A program made the translations under genes and the position numbers. The notes under the pieces were generated by a model. The model searched no databases and was not told where the DNA came from. It saw only the letters and a program-made list of their open reading frames with translations. Source: a virus. From it: 26,335 nt of DNA. Positions 14,641 to 21,091 of the stretch are shown piece by piece. Position 1 is the first letter of the stretch; every line of letters begins with the position of its first letter. The stretch covers positions 1 to 26,335 of IMG/VR virus record IMGVR_UViG_3300023178_000228; one strand, given 5' to 3'.

Positions 14641-14819
14641 GTATTGAACGAATTAAGGAAAAGATGGATGCAATCCGTACTGCTGAAAATTGCATTCATT
14701 CGTGCTTGTCGGTCAATCCGCAGGCTGTTGACATGGGCGTATTTGTTCTGCTCAACGAGCTTAAAATGGATCTTCTAGATATTTTAGATAAAAAATCTGA
14801 AAAAATGCTTGACTTTTAA
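14637..14819 (+). CDS. Small helical protein, unknown
   Basis: The 60-residue protein starts in an ATGA overlap with a CAGGAG ribosome site 8 bases upstream. It seems to be all helix: KEKMDAIRTAENCIHSCL, then VLLNELKMDLLDILDKKSEKM. It has two cysteines four residues apart, not a metal-site pattern. Its 3' end contains the -35 box of the next promoter (at 14809). No family is recognised. Confidence 0.6.
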   Translation: MSIERIKEKMDAIRTAENCIHSCLSVNPQAVDMGVFVLLNELKMDLLDILDKKSEKMLDF

Positions 14820-14837
14820 ATAGAAAGGTATTATAAT
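14809..14837 (+). promoter_or_regulatory. Sigma70-type promoter placed for a leaderless mRNA
   Basis: TTGACT (14809-14814) and TATAAT (14832-14837) are 17 bases apart. The next gene's ATG is at 14845, only 7 bases after the -10 box, so transcription would begin at or within a base or two of the start codon. Confidence 0.75.
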
Positions 14838-14844
14838 AGCTGTT

Positions 14845-15117
14845 ATGGATAAAAGATTATATAAATTCGCAGGTTACTCTGTCATGCCTAACGGGACTAC
14901 AAAAGCTCGTTTTTCAAATGACGTAGTAACTAGTGTAAAGAGGTTAAGGGATAATTCAGGAATTGATTTTGTTGAGTTGCCCTTTTCAATGACAAAGAAA
15001 GACGCATCAAAGTTTGCTCTTGCTATCTACAAAGAGGCAAGTGCTGATACTAAAGATGCGTTTCTCCGAGTCATTAATCGTGGAGTGCCCAAGACTAGTA
15101 GACGTAAAACTAGTTGA
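14845..15117 (+). CDS. Small conserved-type phage protein, unknown
   Basis: The 90-residue protein has the sequence type KFAGYSVMPNGTTKARFSND followed by VELPFSMTKKDASKFAL. I associate this layout with small proteins of T4-like cyanophages of unknown function. There is no ribosome site before the ATG at 14845, since the -10 box of its own promoter ends 7 bases upstream. An internal ATG at 14884 (residue 14) is an alternative start but would remove the KFAGYS strand. The C-terminus is basic (RGVPKTSRRKTS). A small strand-helix fold is likely. Confidence 0.75.
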   Translation: MDKRLYKFAGYSVMPNGTTKARFSNDVVTSVKRLRDNSGIDFVELPFSMTKKDASKFALAIYKEASADTKDAFLRVINRGVPKTSRRKTS

Positions 15118-15161
15118 GGGATTTTGTAATTAATTTAATATTAACTTAATTGGAGTGAAAT

Positions 15162-15425
15162 ATGTCAACTAAGACTGTAAAAGTAAATCAGGCTGCAAAG
15201 GTACTTAACTTCCTTTCATCTGGTGCAACCCTAACTGAAAACCAGGCTCGTAAAATGTTTGGTATTCAATCCGTTGGTGCTCGAATCAACGAGCTTCGTT
15301 CAGCAGGTTACCCTGTTTATACGAATGTTACCAAGACAGGTAAGACTGTCTATCGCCTCGGTACCCCTAGCCGAGCAATGGTAGCTGCTGCTTTTGAAGC
15401 AGCTGGTGCAGGCGTTTTTAAGTAA
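15162..15425 (+). CDS. Small HTH-type DNA-binding protein
   Basis: The 87-residue protein has a winged-helix-like layout. Helix AAKVLNFLSSG is followed by TENQARKMFGI, then the recognition-helix-like SVGARINELRSAGYPVY and a beta hairpin (TNVTKTGKTVYRLG), ending in an alanine-rich helix. This is the pattern of the small 'helix-turn-helix' proteins of marine T4-like phages. It is probably an early or middle transcription regulator, and its operator is not known. The ribosome site is GGAG, 7 bases before the ATG. It sits 45 bases after the previous gene and just upstream of the tRNA region. The duplicated operator at 13494 is one possible target, which is speculation. Confidence 0.75.
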   Translation: MSTKTVKVNQAAKVLNFLSSGATLTENQARKMFGIQSVGARINELRSAGYPVYTNVTKTGKTVYRLGTPSRAMVAAAFEAAGAGVFK

Positions 15426-15438
15426 GCGCTCTACATGA

Positions 15439-15516
15439 TGGGGTATAGCCAACAAGACCCTGTTCGCGATGAACAAAACGTTGGGTGCACTTCCCGGGCA
15501 AGAAGTAAAACTGCCC
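15439..15516 (+). other. Structured, tRNA-Gln-like leader before tRNA-Thr
   Basis: The 14 bases TGGGGTATAGCCAA (15439-15452) match the 5' end of bacterial tRNA-Gln, but no matching 3' acceptor arm follows. Nested inverted repeats lie downstream: CCAAC/GTTGG (15449-15453 with 15480-15484) encloses TGTTC/GAACA (15461-15465 with 15471-15475), and GGGCA/TGCCC (15496-15500 with 15512-15516) competes with ACTTC/GAAGT (15489-15493 with 15502-15506). It may be a decayed tRNA or an RNA element. A 31-codon frame from 15435 also crosses it. Confidence 0.4.
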
Positions 15517-15520
15517 ATTC

Positions 15521-15596
15521 GCCGGATTAGCTCAGCAGGTAGAGCAGCTCACTTGTAATGAGAAGGTCGCGAGTTCGATTCTTGCATCCGGCACCA
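15521..15596 (+). tRNA. tRNA-Thr (anticodon UGU), CCA encoded
   Basis: A full cloverleaf can be folded. The acceptor stem is GCCGGAT/ATCCGGC, the D arm GCTC/GAGC, and the anticodon loop CTTGTAA with anticodon TGT at its centre. The T arm is GCGAG/CTTGC with loop TTCGATT, then discriminator A and an encoded CCA (15594-15596). The only blemish is a G-A mismatch at the top of the anticodon stem. It reads ACA codons, which suit the A-ending codon use of the phage genes. It is the only intact tRNA in the window. Confidence 0.95.
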
Positions 15597-15604
15597 ATTT
15601 TATC

Positions 15605-15623
15605 CTACACCCTAAATGTGTAG
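15605..15623 (+). repeat. Small inverted repeat after the tRNA
   Basis: CTACAC (15605-15610) pairs with GTGTAG (15618-15623) around a 7-base loop, followed by an A-run. It starts 9 bases after the CCA end and could define the 3' processing site of the tRNA precursor. It lacks the T-run of a terminator. Confidence 0.4.
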
Positions 15624-15691
15624 AAAAAAAAGGCTCCGAAAAATTCGTATAAGTATTTATATGCTAAGGAATTTTGACAAAGTTGAGGTAG

Positions 15692-16225
15692 ATGGATAGA
15701 CTTACAGACTACATTAAAGTTTATGATAATGTACTTACAAAGACTGAATGTAAGGATTACATAGAACTTTTTAATTCCAGTCAAAGCCAGACGTATGACA
15801 CGCCTGGCTATAAGTTTGATCAACTTAACTTAAACGAAGCAGGTGCCTATGGCGCTGCACAAGGTTTTATTAAAAAATGCTTACCTAGCATACAGTCATA
15901 TATAATAAGCGTAAACAAAAAAGAGTTCATACCGTTTAATGGATTTGAACAAGTTCGCATAAAAAAGTATACTGTAGGCACTAACCAAAGATTTGACACC
16001 CACGTGGATGTTTTAGATCATGCTAGTGCTAGACGTAGTTTGGTGTTCATGCTATATTTAAATGATAACGATGGGTGTACTTATTTCCCTGGACTAGACT
16101 ACACTGTTACACCTAAGGAAGGCAGGCTATTAGTGTTCCCACCACTGTGGTTGTACCCACATGGAGGACAAGAGCCCACTAACCATGACAAGTATATTAT
16201 CATGAGTTGTATACACTATGCCTGA
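15692..16225 (+). CDS. 2OG-Fe(II) oxygenase, prolyl 4-hydroxylase-like
   Basis: The 177-residue protein has a complete dioxygenase core. H104 and D106 (FDTHVDV) form the iron-binding pair, H157 (YPHGGQEP) is the distal ligand and K167 (HDKYIIM) the likely 2-oxoglutarate ligand. LVFMLYLNDNDGCTYFPGLD and GRLLVFPP are the expected strands. The N-terminus (IKVYDNVLTKTECKDYIELF) is the typical cap helix region. The ATG at 15692 follows a GAGGT ribosome site. It is the fourth oxygenase of the window and stands alone between the tRNA and a small gene. Its substrate is unknown. Confidence 0.9.
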   Translation: MDRLTDYIKVYDNVLTKTECKDYIELFNSSQSQTYDTPGYKFDQLNLNEAGAYGAAQGFIKKCLPSIQSYIISVNKKEFIPFNGFEQVRIKKYTVGTNQRFDTHVDVLDHASARRSLVFMLYLNDNDGCTYFPGLDYTVTPKEGRLLVFPPLWLYPHGGQEPTNHDKYIIMSCIHYA

Positions 16226-16251
16226 CCCTAGGAAATTAAGGCGCAAGAAAA

Positions 16252-16286
16252 CTTACGCGCGTAAGTAAGCGCTTACTATTATAATA
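16252..16286 (+). promoter_or_regulatory. Three adjoining palindromes over a possible -10 box
   Basis: CTTACGCGCGTAAG (16252-16265), GTAAGCGCTTAC (16265-16276) and TATTATAATA (16277-16286) are each perfect palindromes and lie end to end. The last contains TATAAT (16280-16285) and is 11 bases before the ATG at 16298. No matching -35 is visible, so a regulator bound to the palindromes might activate or repress a promoter here. Confidence 0.6.
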
Positions 16287-16297
16287 AGGAGAAACTT

Positions 16298-16489
16298 ATG
16301 AAACATATTAAAGAAGTGATGGAAAGCCATTTTGCCTCTCAGGTAGAGAAGCACCGAATGAATGTTAATATTCTTTTGGAAAATCCCCGTGCAATTCCTG
16401 AGCATACTGACTTTTCCGAGGCAGTGGAAAAGGAGTTAGAGCAGATGGCACACTACAAGGATCTTTTAGCAGCATTAAACGATGTCTAG
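16298..16489 (+). CDS. Small conserved-type phage protein, unknown
   Basis: The 63-residue protein is helical and acidic with NILLENPRAIPEHTDFSEAV in the middle and an ELEQMAHYKDLLAAL helix at the end. I associate the 'HTDF...A...EL..MA.Y.D.L' ending with small proteins of T4-like cyanophages, function unknown. A strong AAGGAG site lies 7 bases before the ATG. Its stop overlaps the next gene by 8 bases. Expression could be governed by the palindrome cluster directly upstream. Confidence 0.75.
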   Translation: MKHIKEVMESHFASQVEKHRMNVNILLENPRAIPEHTDFSEAVEKELEQMAHYKDLLAALNDV

Positions 16490-17858
16490 GTTTTTAGTTG
16501 GTATACTTACCTCAGACGATATTGAGAAACTAGAAAGAGCTATACTCAATGTTAATCAGCCTTATTACAATCCTGTTGGGTTGTGGGCTGATATCGTCGT
16601 TGTAGCAAACAGTTTAGATCCAACTTACGCAGACAAAGCAAAAGAAGTAGCAGAACGAAATAAGTGTAAGTTTATTGTAACAGAATCTAATGGTACTCCT
16701 GGACAAGGTAAGCAGACCGTTCTAGATTATTTCTTAACTACACCATATGACTATCTTGTCCCTGTTGATGGTGATGATTATCTTAAAGACTTCGCTCGTA
16801 TATGTGAAATTGTTAATGAGTGGGAATGTGATGTATTAGTACAAACAAATCAGGAAACTGGTGTTGGACTAAACATTGCAGAGGACATTATACCCAGACA
16901 AGTCTTTGAAGCTAAAGAATGGGACATGGCAACAATTAAGTCATGGAAACGATTTGGTAAGGCTCTGAGGCGACACAATCACCCTGTTAAGAATGGACTC
17001 AATCGTATCCTATGCCTGTCCCAAGAGGCTGCAGGCTCCTTTAGATATCTAACACACCTGAGAGGCTCAGAGGACGTAGTAGCATCTGCAGAGCTGTACA
17101 GCATTGACAAGTTAGTAAAGCACAATACTGACGAGTTTCTTTACGTCTGGGACTACGACACAAACGGAGCTTGGGGTACCTTTATCGGCAATAAAGAAGA
17201 AATAGACAACACTATTGCTGCACTTGACGCTGTATATGAGAAACATAACTATATTGACGTCAACAGCAAATCCGATCCAAAGATGATTGTTGAATGGGCT
17301 AAATCAGCACACGCAGCAGGAGGACCTGGATCTGATATTATGTGGGATGAGGATTGGGAATCTAAATCTGAACAGTTTCTAAACAAACTATTTTATCAAA
17401 AAATTTATGACGAAGAAAACGGTGGCTTTTATACACTGTTTAAGAAAGATGGTAAAATTGTATCAGGGTGTGGTTTGAATAGACTACATGATACAGAGTA
17501 TGCTAATATTGGTACAAGGTCGTTCACTCTCCCAGAGTACAGAGGAGATACATACGATTTTTATCAGTGGTGGGTAAAAAGAACTTACGAATATATTCTA
17601 AAAAATTATCAAGGGTACATTTGGTGCTTTAATAAATACAATAAGAAGTTGTTTGAAACGAATGCTAAAATTAATGATTATAAATTAGCAGACGTTGCAC
17701 CCAACATAACAAAAGGAAGATATTTTATTCCTGCTAAAGCATGGCCACGTCTTTGTACAATTAACTACACCCCGCAATATGTAGTATATAATGACTGTCC
17801 TGGCTGTACAGGTATTGAAGGTTATCTTCAAAGTATAGACGCAGAGCATAATCAGTGA
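16482..17858 (+). CDS. GT-A glycosyltransferase with acetyltransferase-like C-terminal domain
   Basis: The 458-residue protein seems to have two parts. Residues 1 to about 250 look like a GT-A fold: FLVGILTSDDIEKLERAI at the start, strands KFIVTES and DYLVPVDGDDYL with the metal-binding DGDD at 96-99. Residues from about 300 to 420 look like a GNAT-type acyltransferase or FemAB-like domain (GGFYTLFKKDGKIVSGCGL, then RSFTLPEYRG and an aromatic-rich helix, ending in CFNKYNKKLFE). The combination would suit sugar transfer followed by acylation of the same glycan. The second-domain call is by shape of the sequence and is uncertain. The next gene overlaps its stop by 4 bases. Confidence 0.65.
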   Translation: MSRFLVGILTSDDIEKLERAILNVNQPYYNPVGLWADIVVVANSLDPTYADKAKEVAERNKCKFIVTESNGTPGQGKQTVLDYFLTTPYDYLVPVDGDDYLKDFARICEIVNEWECDVLVQTNQETGVGLNIAEDIIPRQVFEAKEWDMATIKSWKRFGKALRRHNHPVKNGLNRILCLSQEAAGSFRYLTHLRGSEDVVASAELYSIDKLVKHNTDEFLYVWDYDTNGAWGTFIGNKEEIDNTIAALDAVYEKHNYIDVNSKSDPKMIVEWAKSAHAAGGPGSDIMWDEDWESKSEQFLNKLFYQKIYDEENGGFYTLFKKDGKIVSGCGLNRLHDTEYANIGTRSFTLPEYRGDTYDFYQWWVKRTYEYILKNYQGYIWCFNKYNKKLFETNAKINDYKLADVAPNITKGRYFIPAKAWPRLCTINYTPQYVVYNDCPGCTGIEGYLQSIDAEHNQ

Positions 17859-18601
17859 AAAACATTTTCAAATTTAGTGTAGCTTCAGATTTACACATTA
17901 CCATTGGACAGTACATTAATATTCTAGGAATATTTTTGATTCCAGTTCTTATTATGAACGGAACAGCCTTTCACTGGACTATGGCTGCAATAGGGTATGT
18001 ACTTTGGAATAATTTTGGAATTTTTACAGGCTATCATAGAATAGCAGCACACAGGCAAATCAAATGCCCAGAGTGGTTTAAGAGATTTACTGCTTTGTGT
18101 GCAAACATGATGTGCTTAGGGCCGGCTTTTCATTGGGTGGCACAACACATTGCACATCATGCTCATACCGACACAGAAAAAGACCCACACTCTCCAATCC
18201 ATAAAGGTTTTTGGAATGTTGTCTTTTTTCTTCCCTATCTAACAGACGATGTCAAATACATTCACGGACGACATCTTATCACAGATCCTTTCTATAAATG
18301 GCAAGTTCAATATTATTGGCTAGTTATTATAACCTTTGCTCTTGTATTACTATTAATTGATCCATTTGCATTAGTTTACTTTTGGTTAGTCCCGGTTGGA
18401 CTATCAAGAATGACACTTGCCTATCTAACATCAGTGGTACACATGGTACCAGGCGCAACAAACAATTATTTTCTAGGTTTCATCTCAGCAGGAGAAGGCT
18501 GGCACGGAAACCACCACGACAATCCTCGATCGGTTTTATATCATGAAAAATATGACTGGTGGGGTATGATGTTAAACAAATTTTTCAATAAAAAGTCTTG
18601 A
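17855..18601 (+). CDS. Membrane acyl-CoA/acyl-lipid desaturase
   Basis: The 248-residue protein is a membrane di-iron fatty acid desaturase of the delta-9 type. Its three histidine boxes are HRIAAH (61-66), HIAHH (98-102) and HGNHH (217-221, in GEGWHGNHHDNP). Four hydrophobic segments occur (about 20-40, 42-58, 155-172 and 174-195), as expected. These enzymes insert a cis double bond into an acyl chain using O2 and electrons from ferredoxin or cytochrome b5. It starts with GTG in a GTGA overlap with the upstream gene. It is slightly shorter than bacterial relatives but has all metal ligands. It would change membrane fluidity of the infected cell. Its 3' end contains the next promoter. Confidence 0.93.
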   Translation: MKNIFKFSVASDLHITIGQYINILGIFLIPVLIMNGTAFHWTMAAIGYVLWNNFGIFTGYHRIAAHRQIKCPEWFKRFTALCANMMCLGPAFHWVAQHIAHHAHTDTEKDPHSPIHKGFWNVVFFLPYLTDDVKYIHGRHLITDPFYKWQVQYYWLVIITFALVLLLIDPFALVYFWLVPVGLSRMTLAYLTSVVHMVPGATNNYFLGFISAGEGWHGNHHDNPRSVLYHEKYDWWGMMLNKFFNKKS

Positions 18602-18626
18602 CAATTAAGTTATAAGGCTATATAAT
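18598..18626 (+). promoter_or_regulatory. Sigma70-type promoter overlapping the desaturase stop, leaderless layout
   Basis: TTGACA (18598-18603) spans the desaturase stop codon, and TATAAT (18621-18626) follows after 17 bases. The ATG of the next gene is at 18635, only 8 bases after the -10 box, so the transcript would begin within about two bases of the start codon. Confidence 0.85.
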
Positions 18627-18634
18627 GGTGCACT

Positions 18635-19465
18635 ATGGAACTAAGTACTAAACATTTTGGCGAGCCTTACGCAGTCCGCGGAGAAGATAACTCTTGGTTG
18701 GGCGGGCAAGTACATAATTTCTTTGCTACTGATAGTGAAGATAATTGGATTCGTAATGAAGAAAAATTGCTCAGAATGGGTTATACAAAAGACTATCTAA
18801 CGTATGATCTAAATGAACAAGGCTTTAGAATGTTTAAGTCACTTGAGGACGAGTTTAATGAGCCTATCGTTTGTATTGGCGATAGTTCTACATTTGGAAA
18901 CGGAATTCGTTTTGAAGATATTTGGATTAACTTCCTAAAAGAGGAAGGAGACATTATTAACCTAGGTAGCCAAGGTGCCGGATTTATCACAATTTACAGA
19001 TTATTAAAGTCATGGCTACCTGTAATTAAACCTAAAGCTGTCTACATGGCAGAACCTATACAAAAGCGTCCAGAGTTTTATACTGGTTCTATTCCTCATA
19101 TTATAGGAGAAAATTCGAGGGATATGGATAAAGACTTCTGGAATGAATATTTAAACAATGAAAGAACAGAAGGCGTTTACAGAAGCTTATGCTTAGACGC
19201 CATAAAGAACTTGGTAAAAGATTTGGGTATTAGATTGTATTTCTTGGAAACACCTTGGGATACACCCATCTTTGGAGATCATGGTTGGAGACGTAATATG
19301 TTTCTCACAAAGAAATATGTTATGACTGCTGCAAAGTATAACTCCGATCACGACCAAGTAGGTCAAATAGCACGTGACCTATTACACCCTGGTAGTGATA
19401 TACATTCGCATATTGCCCAGGAATTTAATCATATGTTTGATAATAATCTTTTGTACGGGAGTTAA
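18635..19465 (+). CDS. SGNH/GDSL-type hydrolase
   Basis: The 276-residue protein shows SGNH esterase blocks. Block I is IGDSSTFGNGI with nucleophile S84, the NLGSQGAGF glycine block is at about 109-117, and DLLHPGSD provides the D248/H251 pair of the catalytic triad. The expected block III asparagine is not obvious. Family members remove acyl groups from sugars or lipids. There is no signal peptide, so action would be cytoplasmic or on the virion. No ribosome site is present before the ATG at 18635, in line with its leaderless promoter. The setting beside a desaturase and glycan enzymes suggests lipid or sugar acyl editing. Confidence 0.8.
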   Translation: MELSTKHFGEPYAVRGEDNSWLGGQVHNFFATDSEDNWIRNEEKLLRMGYTKDYLTYDLNEQGFRMFKSLEDEFNEPIVCIGDSSTFGNGIRFEDIWINFLKEEGDIINLGSQGAGFITIYRLLKSWLPVIKPKAVYMAEPIQKRPEFYTGSIPHIIGENSRDMDKDFWNEYLNNERTEGVYRSLCLDAIKNLVKDLGIRLYFLETPWDTPIFGDHGWRRNMFLTKKYVMTAAKYNSDHDQVGQIARDLLHPGSDIHSHIAQEFNHMFDNNLLYGS

Positions 19466-19467
19466 AA

Positions 19468-20013
19468 ATGGCTAATCATGTCTACTGTGATATTTCCTTT
19501 GTAGAGGGAAACAAAACATCTACGAAAAGATTCAACGAAGCATTTAAGTCTGTTAAAAGGCTTGACGAGTGTGGACTTGAATACTCTAACATTATGCCCG
19601 AGTGGGACGGAGATTTTGCGTCTTATGGCTGGATGAATGACAACGTTGGTCCTAAGTGGGCTAATTTAGAAGCATACGATGAAGATGAAATTGACGAGTA
19701 TGTACATGTCTGTTCGGCATGGTGTGCTCCATTTCAGTTTATGGAAACTTTAGGTGAGCATCTTAGTGAAGTTGATGCAGACGTAAAACTAAAAATGACA
19801 TACGTTGACGAGTTTTATAACTTTGTAGGTGTATGGACATGGGCAAATGGTGTCTCTGAAGTTGAAGAAGTTGATGGGGAATATTTAATTAAAATGCGAG
19901 CAGAGCAGCTTCGTATTCCTTCTAAAAAGTATCAAATTTTTGATGATGATGGTTGGCATGATTTCTTAGACGACATTTTGCATCAATGGGCGTCTGAATC
20001 CTTAGATGATTAA
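19468..20013 (+). CDS. Api92-like/DUF1281-type small phage protein
   Basis: The 181-residue acidic protein has the layout of the 'ferredoxin-like, Api92-like' phage proteins. It has an N-terminal strand (HVYCDISFVEG), then WDGDFASYGWMNDNVGPKWA, then SAWCAPFQFMETLGEHL and a second strand pair (VKLKMTYVDEF, FVGVWTWANG). The WG.KW...S.W..P...L pattern is what I recognise. Function is unknown; the family is widespread on phages and plasmids. The gene sits 2 bases after the hydrolase, and its stop overlaps the next start by one base. The last 30 residues are very acidic. Confidence 0.65.
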   Translation: MANHVYCDISFVEGNKTSTKRFNEAFKSVKRLDECGLEYSNIMPEWDGDFASYGWMNDNVGPKWANLEAYDEDEIDEYVHVCSAWCAPFQFMETLGEHLSEVDADVKLKMTYVDEFYNFVGVWTWANGVSEVEEVDGEYLIKMRAEQLRIPSKKYQIFDDDGWHDFLDDILHQWASESLDD

Positions 20014-20468
20014 TGGGTATGATTTTAAACTATAAAGACTTAGCTGACAAGACAATTGGTTTTACATGTAGTACATTTGATTTACTACATGCAGGACATA
20101 TCACAATGCTAGAAGAAGCCAAAAGGCATTGTGATTATCTAGTCGTCGGTTTGCAAATTGATCCTTCTATTGATAGAAAAGATAAGAATAAACCCGTACA
20201 AAGTGTCGTAGAAAGACAAATTCAATTAGCAGCAGTTAAGTATATTGACGAAATTGTTCTTTATAATACAGAGAAAGATTTATTAGATCTTCTCTTGACA
20301 TTACCTATAAATGTGCGTATAATAGGCGAAGAATATAGAGACAAACCCTTTACTGGAAAAGAACTTCCTATCAAAGTAATATATAACACTAGGAAACATT
20401 CTTTTAGTAGTACAGATTTACGTCAACGTGTAGTTGAAGCAACAATTGGTTATGAGGATAGAAGGTGA
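20013..20468 (+). CDS. Cytidylyltransferase, glycerol-3-phosphate cytidylyltransferase-like
   Basis: The 151-residue protein is a HxGH nucleotidyltransferase. CSTFDLLHAGHITMLEEAK carries HAGH at 26-29, VVGLQIDPSIDRKDKNKP is the second substrate block and FSSTDLRQRV is the ISSTxxR-like motif. TagD and related enzymes of this length make CDP-glycerol or other CDP-linked alcohols or sugars from CTP. It starts in a TAATG overlap with the previous gene. An ATG two codons later is an alternative start. In this setting it could supply an activated precursor for the surrounding glycosyltransferases. The exact substrate cannot be read. Confidence 0.9.
   Translation: MGMILNYKDLADKTIGFTCSTFDLLHAGHITMLEEAKRHCDYLVVGLQIDPSIDRKDKNKPVQSVVERQIQLAAVKYIDEIVLYNTEKDLLDLLLTLPINVRIIGEEYRDKPFTGKELPIKVIYNTRKHSFSSTDLRQRVVEATIGYEDRR
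20295..20323 (+). promoter_or_regulatory. Intragenic sigma70-type promoter before the second sulfotransferase
   Basis: TTGACA (20295-20300) and TATAAT (20318-20323) with a 17-base spacer lie inside the cytidylyltransferase gene. A transcript would start near 20330, about 135 bases before the GTG at 20465. The match is as good as the intergenic promoters, but the position inside a gene lowers confidence. Confidence 0.6.
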
Positions 20469-21088
20469 TCCAAACTAGTAAAATTTTTGGAGAAAGACAT
20501 ACAGGAACAAATGCTGTAAGAGTGTTTCTCACAGAAAATTTTAATTTACGCCCTCATGATTACAGATATTTGGGTTGGAAGCATCGTTTAGCTCCTTCAT
20601 TATCAGAGATGGAAAAATTTGATCTCACTAAAACATTATTTGTTTTTACTTTTAGATCTCCGTACACATGGATACAGGCAATGCATCGTGAACCCTATTA
20701 TTTCCATTGCCCTGAAGCACATGATCGCCCTTTAGAATCTTTTGTAAAATTTCAAATAGAAGATTATGAAAACAGCATTGCAATGTGGAATCAAAAAAAT
20801 AGAAGTTATCTTGAACTCTCTAAAAAATTATCAAATAGTATGATTGTAAAAGTGGAAGAGTTTAGAAATTTTCCTTCAGTGATTGCTGAAAAGGTAAATC
20901 TTTTATTAGGCACAGACGTACAAAATTTAAAGTATGTTAGCCAATATATAAGTGGACAAGGAATATCAAATTCTGATGTAGATAAAAATTTAAGTATGGA
21001 GTATCTTCCTCCGTCTACATTAGAATTGATTAATGAAAATCTTGATTTTCAAGTTATGAATGAACTTGGTTATAACATTGAGGAATAG
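20465..21088 (+). CDS. Sulfotransferase-like P-loop protein
   Basis: The 207-residue protein starts with GTG in a GTGA overlap and opens with IFGERHTGTNAVRVFLTENF. This matches the 'GERxTGTN' phosphosulfate-binding loop of a group of bacterial and phage sulfotransferase-like proteins. LFVFTFRSPYTWIQAMHREPY at about 58-78 fits the 3'-phosphate-binding R and S. VKVEEFRNFPSVIAEKVNLLL is the usual following helix. It should sulfate a sugar or protein acceptor. It differs greatly from the protein at 12828. No membrane part is visible. Confidence 0.78.
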   Translation: MIQTSKIFGERHTGTNAVRVFLTENFNLRPHDYRYLGWKHRLAPSLSEMEKFDLTKTLFVFTFRSPYTWIQAMHREPYYFHCPEAHDRPLESFVKFQIEDYENSIAMWNQKNRSYLELSKKLSNSMIVKVEEFRNFPSVIAEKVNLLLGTDVQNLKYVSQYISGQGISNSDVDKNLSMEYLPPSTLELINENLDFQVMNELGYNIEE

Positions 21089-21091
21089 AAA

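Noticed and set aside
15435-15530. 31-codon reading frame ending inside tRNA-Thr
   Set aside because: Two ATGs but no clear ribosome site, an end inside the tRNA acceptor region, and local RNA structure that better explains the sequence.
15654-15661. TATAAATA box on the minus strand after the tRNA
   Set aside because: No minus-strand gene follows, and all genes in the window are on the + strand; probably chance in AT-rich DNA.
16218-16268. 16-codon basic frame starting at the end of the oxygenase gene
   Set aside because: Very short and without a ribosome site; its last codons are simply the first palindrome.
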